From assembly GCF_032271945.1 (NCBI RefSeq), contig NZ_CP130319.1, positions 1,043,501 to 1,107,500 on the forward strand: DNA of 64,000 nucleotides, written 5' to 3'. Of the stretch, positions 35,612 to 44,313 are shown one piece after another; position 1 is the stretch's first letter, and the number at the start of each line of letters is the position of its first letter. Under the pieces are notes generated by a model. It had not been told where the DNA came from, made no database searches, and was given only the letters and a program-made list of their open reading frames with translations. The translations under genes were made by a program, and so were the position numbers. Source of the DNA: Paenibacillus sp. MBLB1832 (GTDB taxonomy: Bacteria > Bacillota > Bacilli > Paenibacillales > NBRC-103111).

Positions 35612-37264
35612 ATGAGTTCAATAGGGCGCTTTTCTATGGTTAAAGTAGTTGTAGCGATTTGTATTTTATTTTCGATGTTGATCATTCCAGCCAAACATTC
35701 ATATGCATCTTCGTATAGTTATAGGACCTATCCCGAGGGGAATGTAGGCATTCTAAGGCCTGAGATTGGAGCTGTGCTTAATTTTGGTGAGTTGAAACCG
35801 AATACGTATCAATTCTTTCTCAATGGACAAGAGCAGAAAGTAACCTACGATACGGCTAATTCCAAATATAATTACCTACCGTCAACGGACCTCAAGCCAG
35901 GCGAGTACAAAGCTCAACTTACTTTTTCATTTAGTGGCTATGAGCCGATTTATCTGAACTGGACATTTACGATACTCCCCAATGCTACCCAGCTTTCGAC
36001 GGATATTACGGCAGAGCAGCAGGAGGGTCTGAAAGCAATCAACGATTATCGGGCCAAGCTTGGTCTTCCAGCGGTCAAACTCAATAGCGTGCTGAACACG
36101 GCGGCACAGAAGCATGCGGAATACCTGTATCAAAATAACATTGATCCGATTCACACATCCGTCTCTTTGCATGACGAGAATGCGTCGTTACCAGGGTTTA
36201 TCGGTCAGACATTGAAGGAGCGGAGCCAGTATGTGAGCTATCGACATGGCATAGCAGAGGATGTGGCTTATGTCCATGCAACAACTGCCGAAGCGATCGA
36301 TTCACTCTTTGACGCGCCATACCACCGTACCCCGTTCATGTTGACAGGTCTTTTCGAGGTGGGTATCTATACTAAAGGTGATTACCATGTCGTTGAGTTC
36401 GGTATAGACGGTATAGATTTAGGGAAATCTCCCGATCTCGATGTTTCTCCGAGGAATAATGATTTCTATGTACCAACCCAGTTCGACGGACATGAGGTGC
36501 CAGATCCGATTCGTAACTATCCAAAGGCTGAATATCCAGTCGGATACCCGATCATGGCCGTTGTGAACGATTTTGAGGTGACAAAGGTCAGCAACATTGT
36601 AGCGGAACTTCGAGACAGTAACGGAAATAAAATCCCGATCTGGATCAACTCCTCGGAAAATGATGACCATTTGGATAATGAAGTGATGCTCATTCCTCAA
36701 AAGCCGCTTCAACTGGACACCACTTACAAGGCCTGGGTAAGCCTTAAGGCAACGATGAAGGATGGCAAAACCAAACCATTTACCAAGGAATGGTCATTCC
36801 GAACAGAGCCCAAAGAGGGGCTGGGTTTGTTAACACTGCACAGCGATTCAACTGCGTACTCTGCCGAAATGAGCATACGCGGTTTGAATCGGACACATAC
36901 CGTTTCATTTGGCTTAAATGCAGATAGGTATTACCTGGATTCATTCCCATTTTCCATGAAGAAAAAGCCATACATTACAGACGGTACGTCTTATTTATAC
37001 ATCAGAGACCTTGCGGCGGCAATCGGTGCGACTGTCGAGTGGGATGATTCGAATAAGGCAGCTATTTACAAAAAGAAGGACATGACCGTCATCTTTTATA
37101 CGAATAGAAATGCTTATGCCATCAATGGCAAAGAATATCCATCGGATGCAGCTGCGAAGCTGATCGATGAAACAACGATGATTCCCGTGCGATTACTGTC
37201 TGAAACGCTAGGTGCGAAGGTCGATTATGTGGAGATATCCCGGACGGTCCTCATTCACTTCTAA
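35612..37264 (+). CDS. Secreted CAP (SCP/PR1) domain protein with C-terminal copper-amine-oxidase-N-like domain
   Basis: A 550-aa exported protein with signal peptide at residues 1-33 (ending SYAS). Residues ~35-125 form an Ig-like region. Residues ~135-275 are a CAP domain (GLKAINDYRAKLGLPAVKLNSVLNTAAQKHAEYL, HDENASLPGFIGQTLKERSQYV, PYHRTPFML), followed by another Ig-like domain (~290-395) and a copper amine oxidase N-terminal-like domain at ~450-550 (LYIRDLAAAIGATVEWDDSNKAAI, MIPVRLLSETLGAKVDY). The latter domain is a common wall-associated module in paenibacilli. AGGAGG precedes the ATG. Extracellular; function unknown. Confidence 0.85.
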   Translation: MSSIGRFSMVKVVVAICILFSMLIIPAKHSYASSYSYRTYPEGNVGILRPEIGAVLNFGELKPNTYQFFLNGQEQKVTYDTANSKYNYLPSTDLKPGEYKAQLTFSFSGYEPIYLNWTFTILPNATQLSTDITAEQQEGLKAINDYRAKLGLPAVKLNSVLNTAAQKHAEYLYQNNIDPIHTSVSLHDENASLPGFIGQTLKERSQYVSYRHGIAEDVAYVHATTAEAIDSLFDAPYHRTPFMLTGLFEVGIYTKGDYHVVEFGIDGIDLGKSPDLDVSPRNNDFYVPTQFDGHEVPDPIRNYPKAEYPVGYPIMAVVNDFEVTKVSNIVAELRDSNGNKIPIWINSSENDDHLDNEVMLIPQKPLQLDTTYKAWVSLKATMKDGKTKPFTKEWSFRTEPKEGLGLLTLHSDSTAYSAEMSIRGLNRTHTVSFGLNADRYYLDSFPFSMKKKPYITDGTSYLYIRDLAAAIGATVEWDDSNKAAIYKKKDMTVIFYTNRNAYAINGKEYPSDAAAKLIDETTMIPVRLLSETLGAKVDYVEISRTVLIHF

Positions 37265-37276
37265 GAACATACAAAG

Positions 37277-37311
37277 AGCCTTGTTGTCCAAATGGACGAC
37301 GAGGCTTTTTT
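37277..37311 (+). terminator. Intrinsic terminator
   Basis: A 14-bp stem AGCCTTGTTGTCCA / TGGACGACGAGGCT (two G-T pairs), short AA loop, then T6, 12 bp after the CAP gene. Confidence 0.85.
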
Positions 37312-37364
37312 GGTCTTTCGCACCGTCCCAAGTGTTGATTCAACAAATGGTTAATTAAAAACCA

Positions 37365-37393
37365 TTGACATTGATTATGATAATCATTATCAT
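37365..37393 (+). promoter_or_regulatory. Promoter with embedded Fur box
   Basis: TTGACA (37365-37370), 17-bp spacer, TATCAT (37388-37393). Bases 37373-37391, GATTATGATAATCATTATC, match the 19-bp Fur consensus at 18 positions and fill the spacer and -10. Iron-loaded Fur would block polymerase directly, so the gene should be induced by iron limitation. Confidence 0.85.
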
Positions 37394-37454
37394 TTGTTAC
37401 GTAGTAATAATTGTCAGAAAAATAGAGATGGCATTAGGGTGGAGGAACGGTAAC

Positions 37455-38576
37455 ATGCGTAAAATTGTATTAACAATTCATTTGACGCTCGGCTTGATTT
37501 TAGGCCTTTTCGTTGTAGCGACATGTACGTCGGGGAGCCTGCTGCTCATCGAGAGCGACGTCGAGAGGTGGCTGCATCCGCTCGATCATAAGGTGACACC
37601 TGGGGAGACTAACCTGGCTTCGATTAAGTTGCATACCGAATCGGCGTATCCCGATTATAAGATTGACTCCGTGGAATACCCTGCTAAAGATAAGATGTAC
37701 CATGTCCGTCTTTCCAAGGTAACAGGCAAAGGCACGAAGACGGTATTCGCTGACCCTGGGACGGGGGAAGTGTTCGGGCAAGTACAAGAAGCGCGAGTGG
37801 AGCCTTTTGCAACCATTTATCAGCTGCATCGCTACTTCCTTCTGCTTCCTGTGATTGGGAAAACAGGAGCGGCAACAGTCGTTGGTCTGATTGGTGTTGG
37901 GTTGCTTCTCATCCTCATTACGGGCGTTTATCTCTGGTGGCCAGGTATTCGGAGTTGGGCAACAGGCTTCAAATTCGTCCGCAACCGCGGTAAATTAATG
38001 CAGAACATGAGTTTACATAAGTTGGTTGGCATGATCTCCGTCCCTGTTCTTCTTTTTGCGACGCTGACGGGCGTGATCAATGCCTTTGAGAAGCAAATTC
38101 CTGGCTGGGTCGGGTTCAAAGCGAAGGAAGAAATTCCAGCTGCTGCGCTCCAATCCAAATCGAAGGAAGGCTTGACGCTTCCGATGGAACGGGTCATTGA
38201 GATTGTGAAGGAGAAGTATCCTTCTAGCAAAATCATAAAAATAACTTTGCCTACAAAGGCTGGTCAGTCCTATCTGGTAGGTGTTAATGAAGGAATCGCT
38301 GCTTCTCCAGGAAGCAACAGCACAATATATGTAGATTCTTATTCGGGGAATGTTTTGTACAAAACGGACCCAGCGTTAGCCATTAATCTGTATAACAGCT
38401 GGCGCAAAGGTCTACACTTCGCCACATGGGGCGGTGTGGCAACGAAGCTGATCGCCTTCGTGTTCGGCATGATGCCGCTCGTACTCATGATTACAGGCCT
38501 CACGATCTGGCGTATTAAGGCAAAGGCGCGCAAGCGGAGCAGGAAGCCAGCTACGGCTGGCGCGGTCGTAGCTTAA
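37455..38576 (+). CDS. PepSY-associated TM domain protein (iron-regulated membrane protein)
   Basis: A 373-aa PepSY_TM family protein with four membrane segments: IVLTIHLTLGLILGLFVVATCTSGSLLL (1), AATVVGLIGVGLLLILITGVYLWWPG (2), MSLHKLVGMISVPVLLFATLTGVI (3) and a C-terminal one (LIAFVFGMMPLVLMITGLTIW). Periplasm-facing PepSY regions lie between them. Conserved His residues (residues about 9, LHRYF, LHKLV, LHFATW) could bind heme or metal. Start ATG 37455 has GGAGG ten bases upstream; the ORF extends 5' through the promoter, which is not coding. The Fur box supports a role in iron (siderophore or heme) uptake, perhaps as a reductase. Gene stands alone. Confidence 0.85.
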   Translation: MRKIVLTIHLTLGLILGLFVVATCTSGSLLLIESDVERWLHPLDHKVTPGETNLASIKLHTESAYPDYKIDSVEYPAKDKMYHVRLSKVTGKGTKTVFADPGTGEVFGQVQEARVEPFATIYQLHRYFLLLPVIGKTGAATVVGLIGVGLLLILITGVYLWWPGIRSWATGFKFVRNRGKLMQNMSLHKLVGMISVPVLLFATLTGVINAFEKQIPGWVGFKAKEEIPAAALQSKSKEGLTLPMERVIEIVKEKYPSSKIIKITLPTKAGQSYLVGVNEGIAASPGSNSTIYVDSYSGNVLYKTDPALAINLYNSWRKGLHFATWGGVATKLIAFVFGMMPLVLMITGLTIWRIKAKARKRSRKPATAGAVVA

Positions 38577-38578
38577 TG

Positions 38579-38611
38579 AAAGGCCCTGAACGACTTATTC
38601 AGGGCTTTTGT
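38579..38611. terminator. Terminator between convergent genes
   Basis: GCCCTGAA (38583-38590) / TTCAGGGC (38598-38605) with A- and T-rich flanks. It ends 3 bp before the stop of the aldo/keto reductase gene on the other strand. Confidence 0.8.
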
Positions 38612-38613
38612 TA

Positions 38614-39588
38614 TTAACGATTCGGGGAGAAATTTGCTATCTCTTGCAAAATCGATTCGATTTGCTCAAGAGTATCTGCTCCCAGCTCTACATTCACAGC
38701 TTTCACATTTTCTTCAATCTGCTCTGGCTTGGTCGCACCGATCAGCGCGGAGCTGATGCCTGGTTGACGAAGCACCCAAGCCAGTGCGAGTTGCGCGAGT
38801 GAGATATCGAGACCTTGCGCGACTCTTTCTAATTCATGAACCGTCTGGAGGACACGGTCATTCAGATAGCTGTTAATGAAGCCATTGACAGCGTTGTTCG
38901 CAGCCCGGCTGTCGGTTGGCAGCGGCTGTCCCAACTTGTACTTGCCAGTTAGAATGCCTTGCGCCAGCGGCGAAAAGACAACTTGTCCGAGTCCTTTGCG
39001 CTCGGAGACAGGGAGCACATCGCGCTCGATATAGCGCTCGAACATATTATAGATCGGCTGATTCGCGATCAGCGGACGTAGACGCAGATGATCTGCGATG
39101 CTCGCCGCTTCCGTAATTTGCGCACCGCTCCATTCGCTGACGGCGGGATACAGGATTTTGCCTTGCGTGACTAAGTCGTCCAGCGCGCGAAGCGTTTCTT
39201 GAAGCGGTGTGCTTGCGTCATACCGATGACAGAAGTAGATGTCGATGTAGTCGACACCTAAGCGTTTCAAGCTCGCATCACACTGCTCAAAGATGTGTTT
39301 GCGGGACAATCCACGATCGTTGGGGCCATCGCCCATCGGGAAATAAACCTTCGTCGAAAGCACATAGCTCGAGCGCTCGTACCCTTTCAGCGCGGCGCCC
39401 ATCGCTTTCTCGCCTTCACCGCGATTATACGCGTTAGCGGTATCGAAGAAATTGATTCCGCTCTCGAAAGCCTTCTCGATGCAGGCATCTGCGGCTTTTT
39501 GCTCAGCCGCCGTGCCATAGGTTAGCCAGCTGCCTAAAGAAATTTCACTTACTTTTAACCCGCTGCGTCCCATGTTTCTATATTTCAT
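38614..39588 (-). CDS. Aldo/keto reductase family oxidoreductase
   Basis: A 324-aa NADPH-dependent (beta/alpha)8 reductase of the voltage-gated K-channel-beta-like subgroup. The start MKYRNMGRSGLKVSEISLGSWLTYG and the catalytic set Asp-Tyr (FFDTANAYNRGEGEKAMG), Lys (VLSTKVYFP) and His (IYFCHRYDASTP) are in place. The cofactor end is visible as SSALIGATKPEQIEENVKA. It reduces a carbonyl compound; substrate unknown. Monocistronic with GGAGG-like ribosome site upstream (AGGAGGAAGG). Confidence 0.9.
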   Translation of the reverse strand: MKYRNMGRSGLKVSEISLGSWLTYGTAAEQKAADACIEKAFESGINFFDTANAYNRGEGEKAMGAALKGYERSSYVLSTKVYFPMGDGPNDRGLSRKHIFEQCDASLKRLGVDYIDIYFCHRYDASTPLQETLRALDDLVTQGKILYPAVSEWSGAQITEAASIADHLRLRPLIANQPIYNMFERYIERDVLPVSERKGLGQVVFSPLAQGILTGKYKLGQPLPTDSRAANNAVNGFINSYLNDRVLQTVHELERVAQGLDISLAQLALAWVLRQPGISSALIGATKPEQIEENVKAVNVELGADTLEQIESILQEIANFSPNR

Positions 39589-39790
39589 GATGGATTCACC
39601 TTCCTCCTATTGTTCTTGTCGCTGTTAGTATACGGTAGGCAGGGTCGGTCGACAAGAACGCACTAATTGTTGACTTAGTTACGTGAAGTTAAGTACTTGG
39701 TAGATTGGTTGACAGGTGGGGCTCAGCAAAGCAGCTATGAATCTAGCATTTGAAGCAACTAAGCATTATACTACTTGTAAAGTGACGAAG

Positions 39791-39834
39791 AACGTCCCGT
39801 ACCATTCTGATGAGTGGTTGCGGGACGTTTTTTG
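39791..39834 (+). terminator. Intrinsic terminator in front of the nuclease-like gene (leader or small RNA)
   Basis: ACGTCCCG-TACCA pairs with TGGT-TGCGGGACGT, then T6. It lies between divergent genes, 28 bp before ATG 39862. It must end a transcript that starts in 39600-39780, so there is either a premature terminator (attenuator) in the leader of the next gene or a small RNA. No candidate aptamer recognised in the 200 bp upstream. Confidence 0.7.
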
Positions 39835-39861
39835 TTCTTGAAGGATAGGAGGGATATCAGT

Positions 39862-40536
39862 ATGGATACGTTGAAAGCACATAAAGATTTTATCCAGTCT
39901 CATCTAGGGAAAAGGAAGGGGGAACGACGCGGAAGGCTGGAAAGAGGTCATAGGTATGCGGAAGAACTGTTTTTGAAGCAAGTGTGGTGGCCAGTTATGG
40001 GCAGTTTCGAGGATCTACATCCTGAATATGAAGTGTTGGATTGGCGGGGGCGATCCTACTTTGCGGATTTCGCTTGGCTGCCAGGGTATGTGAACCTTCT
40101 AATCGAGATTAAGGGATATGCTCCCCACGTTCGTGATATGGACCGACAGAAGTACTGTAACGAATTGAATCGAGAGACGTTCCTGCATGCCATGGGGTAT
40201 CAAGTGATCTCATTCGCCTACGATGATGTAGAGCAACGGCCCGAGCTGTGTATCTCTCTGCTGCGCATGGTGCTGGCTAGATATCAGGCTAGCTCGAAGT
40301 CAGTACCTCACACACAATTGGCGGAAAAAGAAATCCTTCGACTTGCCATTCAGCAAGTTGAACCGATCAGGCCGAAGGATGTGGCGCAGCATCTGGCTAT
40401 TGATCATCGTACAGCGGTGAAGCTGCTCAAGCGTTTATGCGCGAAAGGCATGCTGACACCTTCATTCAGCGGGACTAGGCAGCGAATTGTCAAGTACGCC
40501 TTAGTGAGTGGCGGCTGGGAGGCGAGCTTAACTTAG
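39862..40536 (+). CDS. PD-(D/E)XK-like nuclease domain plus winged-helix protein
   Basis: A 224-aa protein. Residues ~45-140 look like an endonuclease-fold domain: an early Glu in RYAEELFLKQVWWPV, then DFAWLPGYVNLLIEIKGYAPH, where Asp and ExK form the PD-(D/E)XK-like triad, then HAMGYQVISFAYDDV resembling the very short-patch/DUF559 region. Residues ~150-215 form a winged helix (EKEILRLAIQQVEPIRPKDVAQHLAIDHRTAVKLLKRLCAKGML). ATG 39862 has AGGAGGGA about nine bases upstream. Nuclease plus DNA-binding wing suggests DNA repair, defence or regulation. No methylase neighbour. Function open. Confidence 0.6.
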   Translation: MDTLKAHKDFIQSHLGKRKGERRGRLERGHRYAEELFLKQVWWPVMGSFEDLHPEYEVLDWRGRSYFADFAWLPGYVNLLIEIKGYAPHVRDMDRQKYCNELNRETFLHAMGYQVISFAYDDVEQRPELCISLLRMVLARYQASSKSVPHTQLAEKEILRLAIQQVEPIRPKDVAQHLAIDHRTAVKLLKRLCAKGMLTPSFSGTRQRIVKYALVSGGWEASLT

Positions 40537-40559
40537 AATAACTGGAGAAGTACAGTTAA

Positions 40560-40745
40560 TTTCTGAGAATTGGGTCCTTTTATTCATTTAGATGGAAAAT
40601 ATGACGTTAATTTTCGTGAAGTAGCCTGGTTCGGAGCATTTTAGCAAAAATAAATGGATATATCCATTTATTTTCGAAAAATGCCACTTTCGTGCGGAAA
40701 TAAATACACAAAATCCATCTATTTGAGACTCCCGACACACCTCGC
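40560..40745. repeat. Intergenic palindromic repeat region
   Basis: The gap 40537-40814 has no gene. A perfect 28-bp palindrome lies at 40647-40674 (half-site AAAATAAATGGATA), enclosed by GCATTTT (40636-40642) and AAAATGC (40678-40684). Flanks carry TTTAGATGGAAAATA (from 40588) and AAAATCCATCTATTT (from 40712), inverted relatives of the element seen at 18.6 kb. It may act as a bidirectional terminator-like structure. Confidence 0.65.
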
Positions 40746-40814
40746 CCCCGTCCCATCCCATCCAACCCCAAGCCAACGACCGCCCCAGGGCTCCCCTGAC
40801 AGCGGCCCCCCAAC

Positions 40815-41426
40815 CTACAACCCCAACAAAAACGGCACCGCCATATCGGCAATCCGCCGATGGCCCGCTTCGTTCGGATGCAAGCCATCCGAAGTGAAGT
40901 GAGGCAGCGTCAACTTATTCAGCCCACTCTGCGCATACAGATCCAGCACTGGCAGCGCATAGCGCCGGCCGATCTCACCAATCGCGTCGACATAGTCGAC
41001 GAGGCGATGCCCAGAGGCATTGACAGTGAAGATGTCATAGCTATCTTTGTCCCGATGCAAAGGCGTCCACAGACTTAGGCGGCATTTCGGATTTTTCGCC
41101 AAAATATCCTCGATCACTCCAGCGTACGCGCCATGAAACGTATACAAATCTTTGCTGCCCAGCTCGCCGATGGGTTTATCCAAGCGGAAATCATTAATGC
41201 CGGCGAAAATGGTCACGCAGTCCAAGTCAGTGTCGATCGTGCGACCGACATGCGTCGTTGCGCCGTAGTCACGGTCGCCGCCGGCTGTCATCGGACAGCC
41301 GCTTTTGCCGTAGTTGATCACGCTGGCGAAGCCAAGCGCCTCCTGCACAAGCGGTTGATAGCCGCCCGCTTCTGTAATGCTGTCACCCAGGGTGCCCCAG
41401 GTTTTTCCTGACCATTTCGTCAACAT
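40815..41426 (-). CDS. SGNH/GDSL hydrolase
   Basis: A 203-aa esterase-type hydrolase. Block I is GTLGDSIT (nucleophile Ser16), block III is IFAGINDF, block V is SDGLHPNEAGHRRIA with the Asp/His of the catalytic triad. No signal peptide, so probably cytoplasmic. The family removes acyl groups from carbohydrates among other substrates. Position beside two carbohydrate-linked FAD oxidoreductases suggests sugar deacetylation. Its stop lies in repeat-rich DNA. Confidence 0.85.
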   Translation of the reverse strand: MLTKWSGKTWGTLGDSITEAGGYQPLVQEALGFASVINYGKSGCPMTAGGDRDYGATTHVGRTIDTDLDCVTIFAGINDFRLDKPIGELGSKDLYTFHGAYAGVIEDILAKNPKCRLSLWTPLHRDKDSYDIFTVNASGHRLVDYVDAIGEIGRRYALPVLDLYAQSGLNKLTLPHFTSDGLHPNEAGHRRIADMAVPFLLGL

Positions 41427-41485
41427 GCGAATAACGCATCCTTTCCTTTACCATTTACGTTCTAAAGTCACCAAGCACCTTTCTC

Positions 41486-42886
41486 CTAGCATTCTTCTTC
41501 AAAAGAAACAGCCCCCACAGCGACCTCTCGGTCCGCATCGGCAATGCCTGGGTTATCGCCCAGGTAAGCACCTTGCGTGATCAACCTGCGCTGCAGATCA
41601 GGGATCGAAATCTCGCGGAAGCCAACGCCCGCACTACTTGCCATCGAGGCGGCAACACCTGCCGCTTCGCCCATCGCAAAGCAATTGGGCATCACGCGAA
41701 GCGACCCTTGCACGGGTCTGTCCGAGGAGACAGAGCGTCCCGCGACGATGAGATTGGATTTGCCTTGCGGAAGCATGCAACGATAAGGTACGCCGTGGGA
41801 TTTCCCTTTTGGCAGATGCTTAATCGTCATCGTTGAATTCGCATTGGCCAAATGGATATCGATGAAGTAGGAATTGCGGGCAATATCATCCTCAAACGTA
41901 CGCATCGAGAGAAAATCTTCCACGACAAGCGTGTAGTCGCCTTGAATGCGGCGCGTTTCACGAATACCGATCTGGTCGCCGGAATGGACGAGGAAAATGT
42001 TCTCAAAGCCAGGAACATACTTCTTCAAGAAGCGAATTTGCTTTTCAATTAACTGACGGCCTTCCATCGCGGCCCGCGTCAAATCTTCTGCTTTGGTTCC
42101 GTCAATATTGAAAATATGTCCGAAATTAAAGCCGACAACAGAGTTGGAAATCCAAGCCATGCCTGAGATTCTTTTGCGGCCTTCGGGCAGCTCGCCATTT
42201 TGTTGTGCGAATGTGACGAGACTTTCGAGCTGAGGATGCATGCCTGTCTCTTGAACAAATTGCTCGAATCGATTCTTATCCGCACCAGTCACCACGTAAC
42301 ACATCGTACCAGGCTGTAATTCCCCATTTTCTCCGCCAACTTGAAAAGGAACACCAGAGAGTGCGGCTAGATCCGCATCTCCCGACGCATCAATGTACAG
42401 CTTCGCTTGAACAACGGAGCGGCCAGACTTATTGCTAATCACGAGTCCGCTAATGCGATCCCCATCGAGCAGCACCTGATCAGCTACCGTGTGGAAAAGC
42501 ACTTGTGCGCCGCTAGCCAGCACTTCGGCATCGTAGACACGTTTGAGTGTCTCGACATCGATCGGTACCCAATCGAGCAGTTGTTCATAACGCTGCAGGA
42601 AGTCAGGTCCTGCTGCCCGCTTCATTTTGTCCAGCAGATCAAGTCCGATGCCGCGGATAACGGGTTTTTCGCCGTCGGTGTAGGGGCAGAAGGCTGGGAC
42701 CAGTGCGGCAGTTCCCATGCCGCCAAGGTAACCGCGCTGCTCAATCAGCAGCGTGCTGGCGCCATTTCGCGCTGCGGCTATCGCAGCGGCGATGCCTGTG
42801 GCGCCGCCGCCGATGACGACGACGTCAGGGGTGTGGCTGATCTTAAGCTGTTGTGCGGGTATGGTAACAGTTGCAGGGCTTGTCAT
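41486..42886 (-). CDS. FAD-dependent oxidoreductase (FAD_oxidored family), copy 1
   Basis: A 466-aa flavoprotein: DVVVIGGGATGIAAAIAAARNGASTLLIEQRGYLGGMGTAALVPAF (FAD ADP-binding fold and the GGM-T motif of the family), KLYIDASGDADLAALSGVPF in the middle, and NLIVAGRSVSSDRPVQGSLRVMPNCFAMGEAAGVAASMA near the C-terminus. FAD_oxidored proteins are frequent in polysaccharide and sugar-acid loci of paenibacilli and presumably oxidise a sugar derivative. Start at 42886 has AGGAGG upstream. It is divergent from the LacI gene and paralogous to the protein at 44314. Confidence 0.85.
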   Translation of the reverse strand: MTSPATVTIPAQQLKISHTPDVVVIGGGATGIAAAIAAARNGASTLLIEQRGYLGGMGTAALVPAFCPYTDGEKPVIRGIGLDLLDKMKRAAGPDFLQRYEQLLDWVPIDVETLKRVYDAEVLASGAQVLFHTVADQVLLDGDRISGLVISNKSGRSVVQAKLYIDASGDADLAALSGVPFQVGGENGELQPGTMCYVVTGADKNRFEQFVQETGMHPQLESLVTFAQQNGELPEGRKRISGMAWISNSVVGFNFGHIFNIDGTKAEDLTRAAMEGRQLIEKQIRFLKKYVPGFENIFLVHSGDQIGIRETRRIQGDYTLVVEDFLSMRTFEDDIARNSYFIDIHLANANSTMTIKHLPKGKSHGVPYRCMLPQGKSNLIVAGRSVSSDRPVQGSLRVMPNCFAMGEAAGVAASMASSAGVGFREISIPDLQRRLITQGAYLGDNPGIADADREVAVGAVSFEEEC

Positions 42887-42933
42887 GATAGGAATCCTCC
42901 TCGTGGATCATCAATCTTCTCTGCAAAGCTATG

Positions 42934-42975
42934 CATCCAACCGTCTGGGTTTTCTTTCATCCGACCGTCTGCGTT
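42934..42975 (-). promoter_or_regulatory. Two direct repeats upstream of FAD oxidoreductase copy 1
   Basis: Read on the plus strand, CATCCAACCGTCTGGGTT (42934-42951) and CATCCGACCGTCTGCGTT (42958-42975) are 24 bp apart and differ at two positions. They lie 48-90 bp upstream of the minus-strand start, in the region shared with the divergent LacI gene. Possible operator, regulator unknown. Confidence 0.35.
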
Positions 42976-43123
42976 CGCTTGCATGGAAGCTCTTTAATTT
43001 CATTATAGATTGAGCGCGACGAGGAACTAGTTTAATTTTTGTTTCATCCAAAAAGTAAGCGTGTTATGATACGGGTACTTTATCAATGTTTTACCTAGAT
43101 CTTAGAGGAGGTATCGCCATCCC

Positions 43124-44167
43124 ATGCCGACCCGCAAAACAGTTACGCTTAAAACAATCGCTCATGAGCTCGGCCTCACCGTCCAAACCGTGAACAAAGC
43201 GCTGAAGGGCAAGCAGGGCATGTCCGAAGCGACCCGCCAACTCATTGTTCAAACCGCCGAGAAGCTCGGCTACTATACGATGGACCAAATCCGCAGTCTG
43301 CGGCTAGAGCACATTGCGCCATATCCGAATGAGCGGCTGCGCTTCCTGCTCGTACAGACCGCCGATTCCGTGTCCTTTAACCAGCTGTTGCTGCAAGGAC
43401 TGCAGAATCGCTTCTTTTCCTTCGGTCATCGCATCGAACTCCTCAGGCTGCCGCTTCGCATGAAGCCAGAGACAATGGCCGCATGGCTCGAGGAGCATGG
43501 AGTTACATATGCGGATGGTATTTTCATAGCGCCTAGCATCTTACCCCTGGCTTGGGAAACAGCGCTGTTCAACCTGCCGATCCCCCGTATTTTACTGAAC
43601 TTTCCGCCATCTGGCGTGAAAATCGATAGTGTAATCTGGGACGTATATGAGGCGACTTGCCAGTCCGTTGCTTATCTTCGCTCTCTTGGACATGCAAACA
43701 TCATGTACGTTGGGGATCCCTATTTGCAGCGAGGTTATATCCTGAGGTGGCAAGCATTCAACTTTGCCATGCAGGCATCTGGTCTAACAGTGACACCCTC
43801 AGAACATGGTATTGGCAAACATGATGCAACCGACCAGTGGCGGGATGAGATCATGCATCTTATTCAGCAGCATCAACCAAGCGCTATTCTATGCGGTATT
43901 GATCGTGAAGTAGCCATTGTTCATGACGTTTGCACGGAACTCGGGCTCCGAATTCCAGCGGATATTTCACTCATCGGTTTGCTTAACGATCAGCCCGATA
44001 CCTTGCCACTATTCACACGTCCAGTGCTGTCTATCGCCCAAACAGGCTACCGCGCGGCAGATCGTATGCTGTGGCGGATTGCCAATCCGACCCTGCCCTA
44101 TGAGCATATTCGCATTCAAGGTGAATTTTATGTTGGTCACACGACAGTTGCGCTGAATGGGGGATAG
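43124..44167 (+). CDS. LacI family transcriptional regulator
   Basis: A 347-aa repressor. The N-terminal HTH is VTLKTIAHELGLTVQTVNKALKGKQGMSEATRQLIVQTAEKLGY, with the hinge helix following. The rest is a periplasmic-binding-protein-like sensor (RFLLVQTADSVSFNQLLLQGL, ILCGIDREVAIVHDVCTELGLRIPADISLIGLLND). It lies between two FAD_oxidored genes and probably controls sugar-dependent expression of the divergent gene. GGAGG is ten bases before the ATG. Ligand unknown. Confidence 0.9.
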   Translation: MPTRKTVTLKTIAHELGLTVQTVNKALKGKQGMSEATRQLIVQTAEKLGYYTMDQIRSLRLEHIAPYPNERLRFLLVQTADSVSFNQLLLQGLQNRFFSFGHRIELLRLPLRMKPETMAAWLEEHGVTYADGIFIAPSILPLAWETALFNLPIPRILLNFPPSGVKIDSVIWDVYEATCQSVAYLRSLGHANIMYVGDPYLQRGYILRWQAFNFAMQASGLTVTPSEHGIGKHDATDQWRDEIMHLIQQHQPSAILCGIDREVAIVHDVCTELGLRIPADISLIGLLNDQPDTLPLFTRPVLSIAQTGYRAADRMLWRIANPTLPYEHIRIQGEFYVGHTTVALNGG

Positions 44168-44181
44168 CAAGTTTTACTAAC

Positions 44182-44253
44182 ACCTTAAGATTGCACCAGA
44201 AATAGAAATATTGCCATCTACATCCCATGTGGGCCCTTCGATATAATGATCCT
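44182..44253 (+). promoter_or_regulatory. 41-bp conserved box plus TATAAT, copy 1 (putative YesN-regulated promoter)
   Basis: Bases 44182-44222 match 49203-49243 at 37 of 41 positions without gaps. A 15-16 bp unconserved spacer follows, then a shared TCGATATAATGA with TATAAT at 44242-44247. TTGC occurs twice in the box at 44191 and 44211, a 20-bp spacing suited to two AraC-type HTH modules on one face of the DNA. There is no good -35, as expected for activator-dependent promoters. Confidence 0.65.
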
Positions 44254-44313
44254 TATTGAGGGATCGGAAGATAGAGGTACGGGGTTTCACTAACTGAAGA
44301 GAGAAGGATGACA

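Noticed and set aside
37365..37454. N-terminal extension of the PepSY protein
   Set aside because: It covers the -10 element, Fur box and leader; GGAGG precedes ATG 37455.
40815..41411. Plus-strand ORFs opposite the GDSL hydrolase and FAD oxidoreductase
   Set aside because: They are antisense shadows of well-supported genes, with no ribosome sites or recognisable domains.
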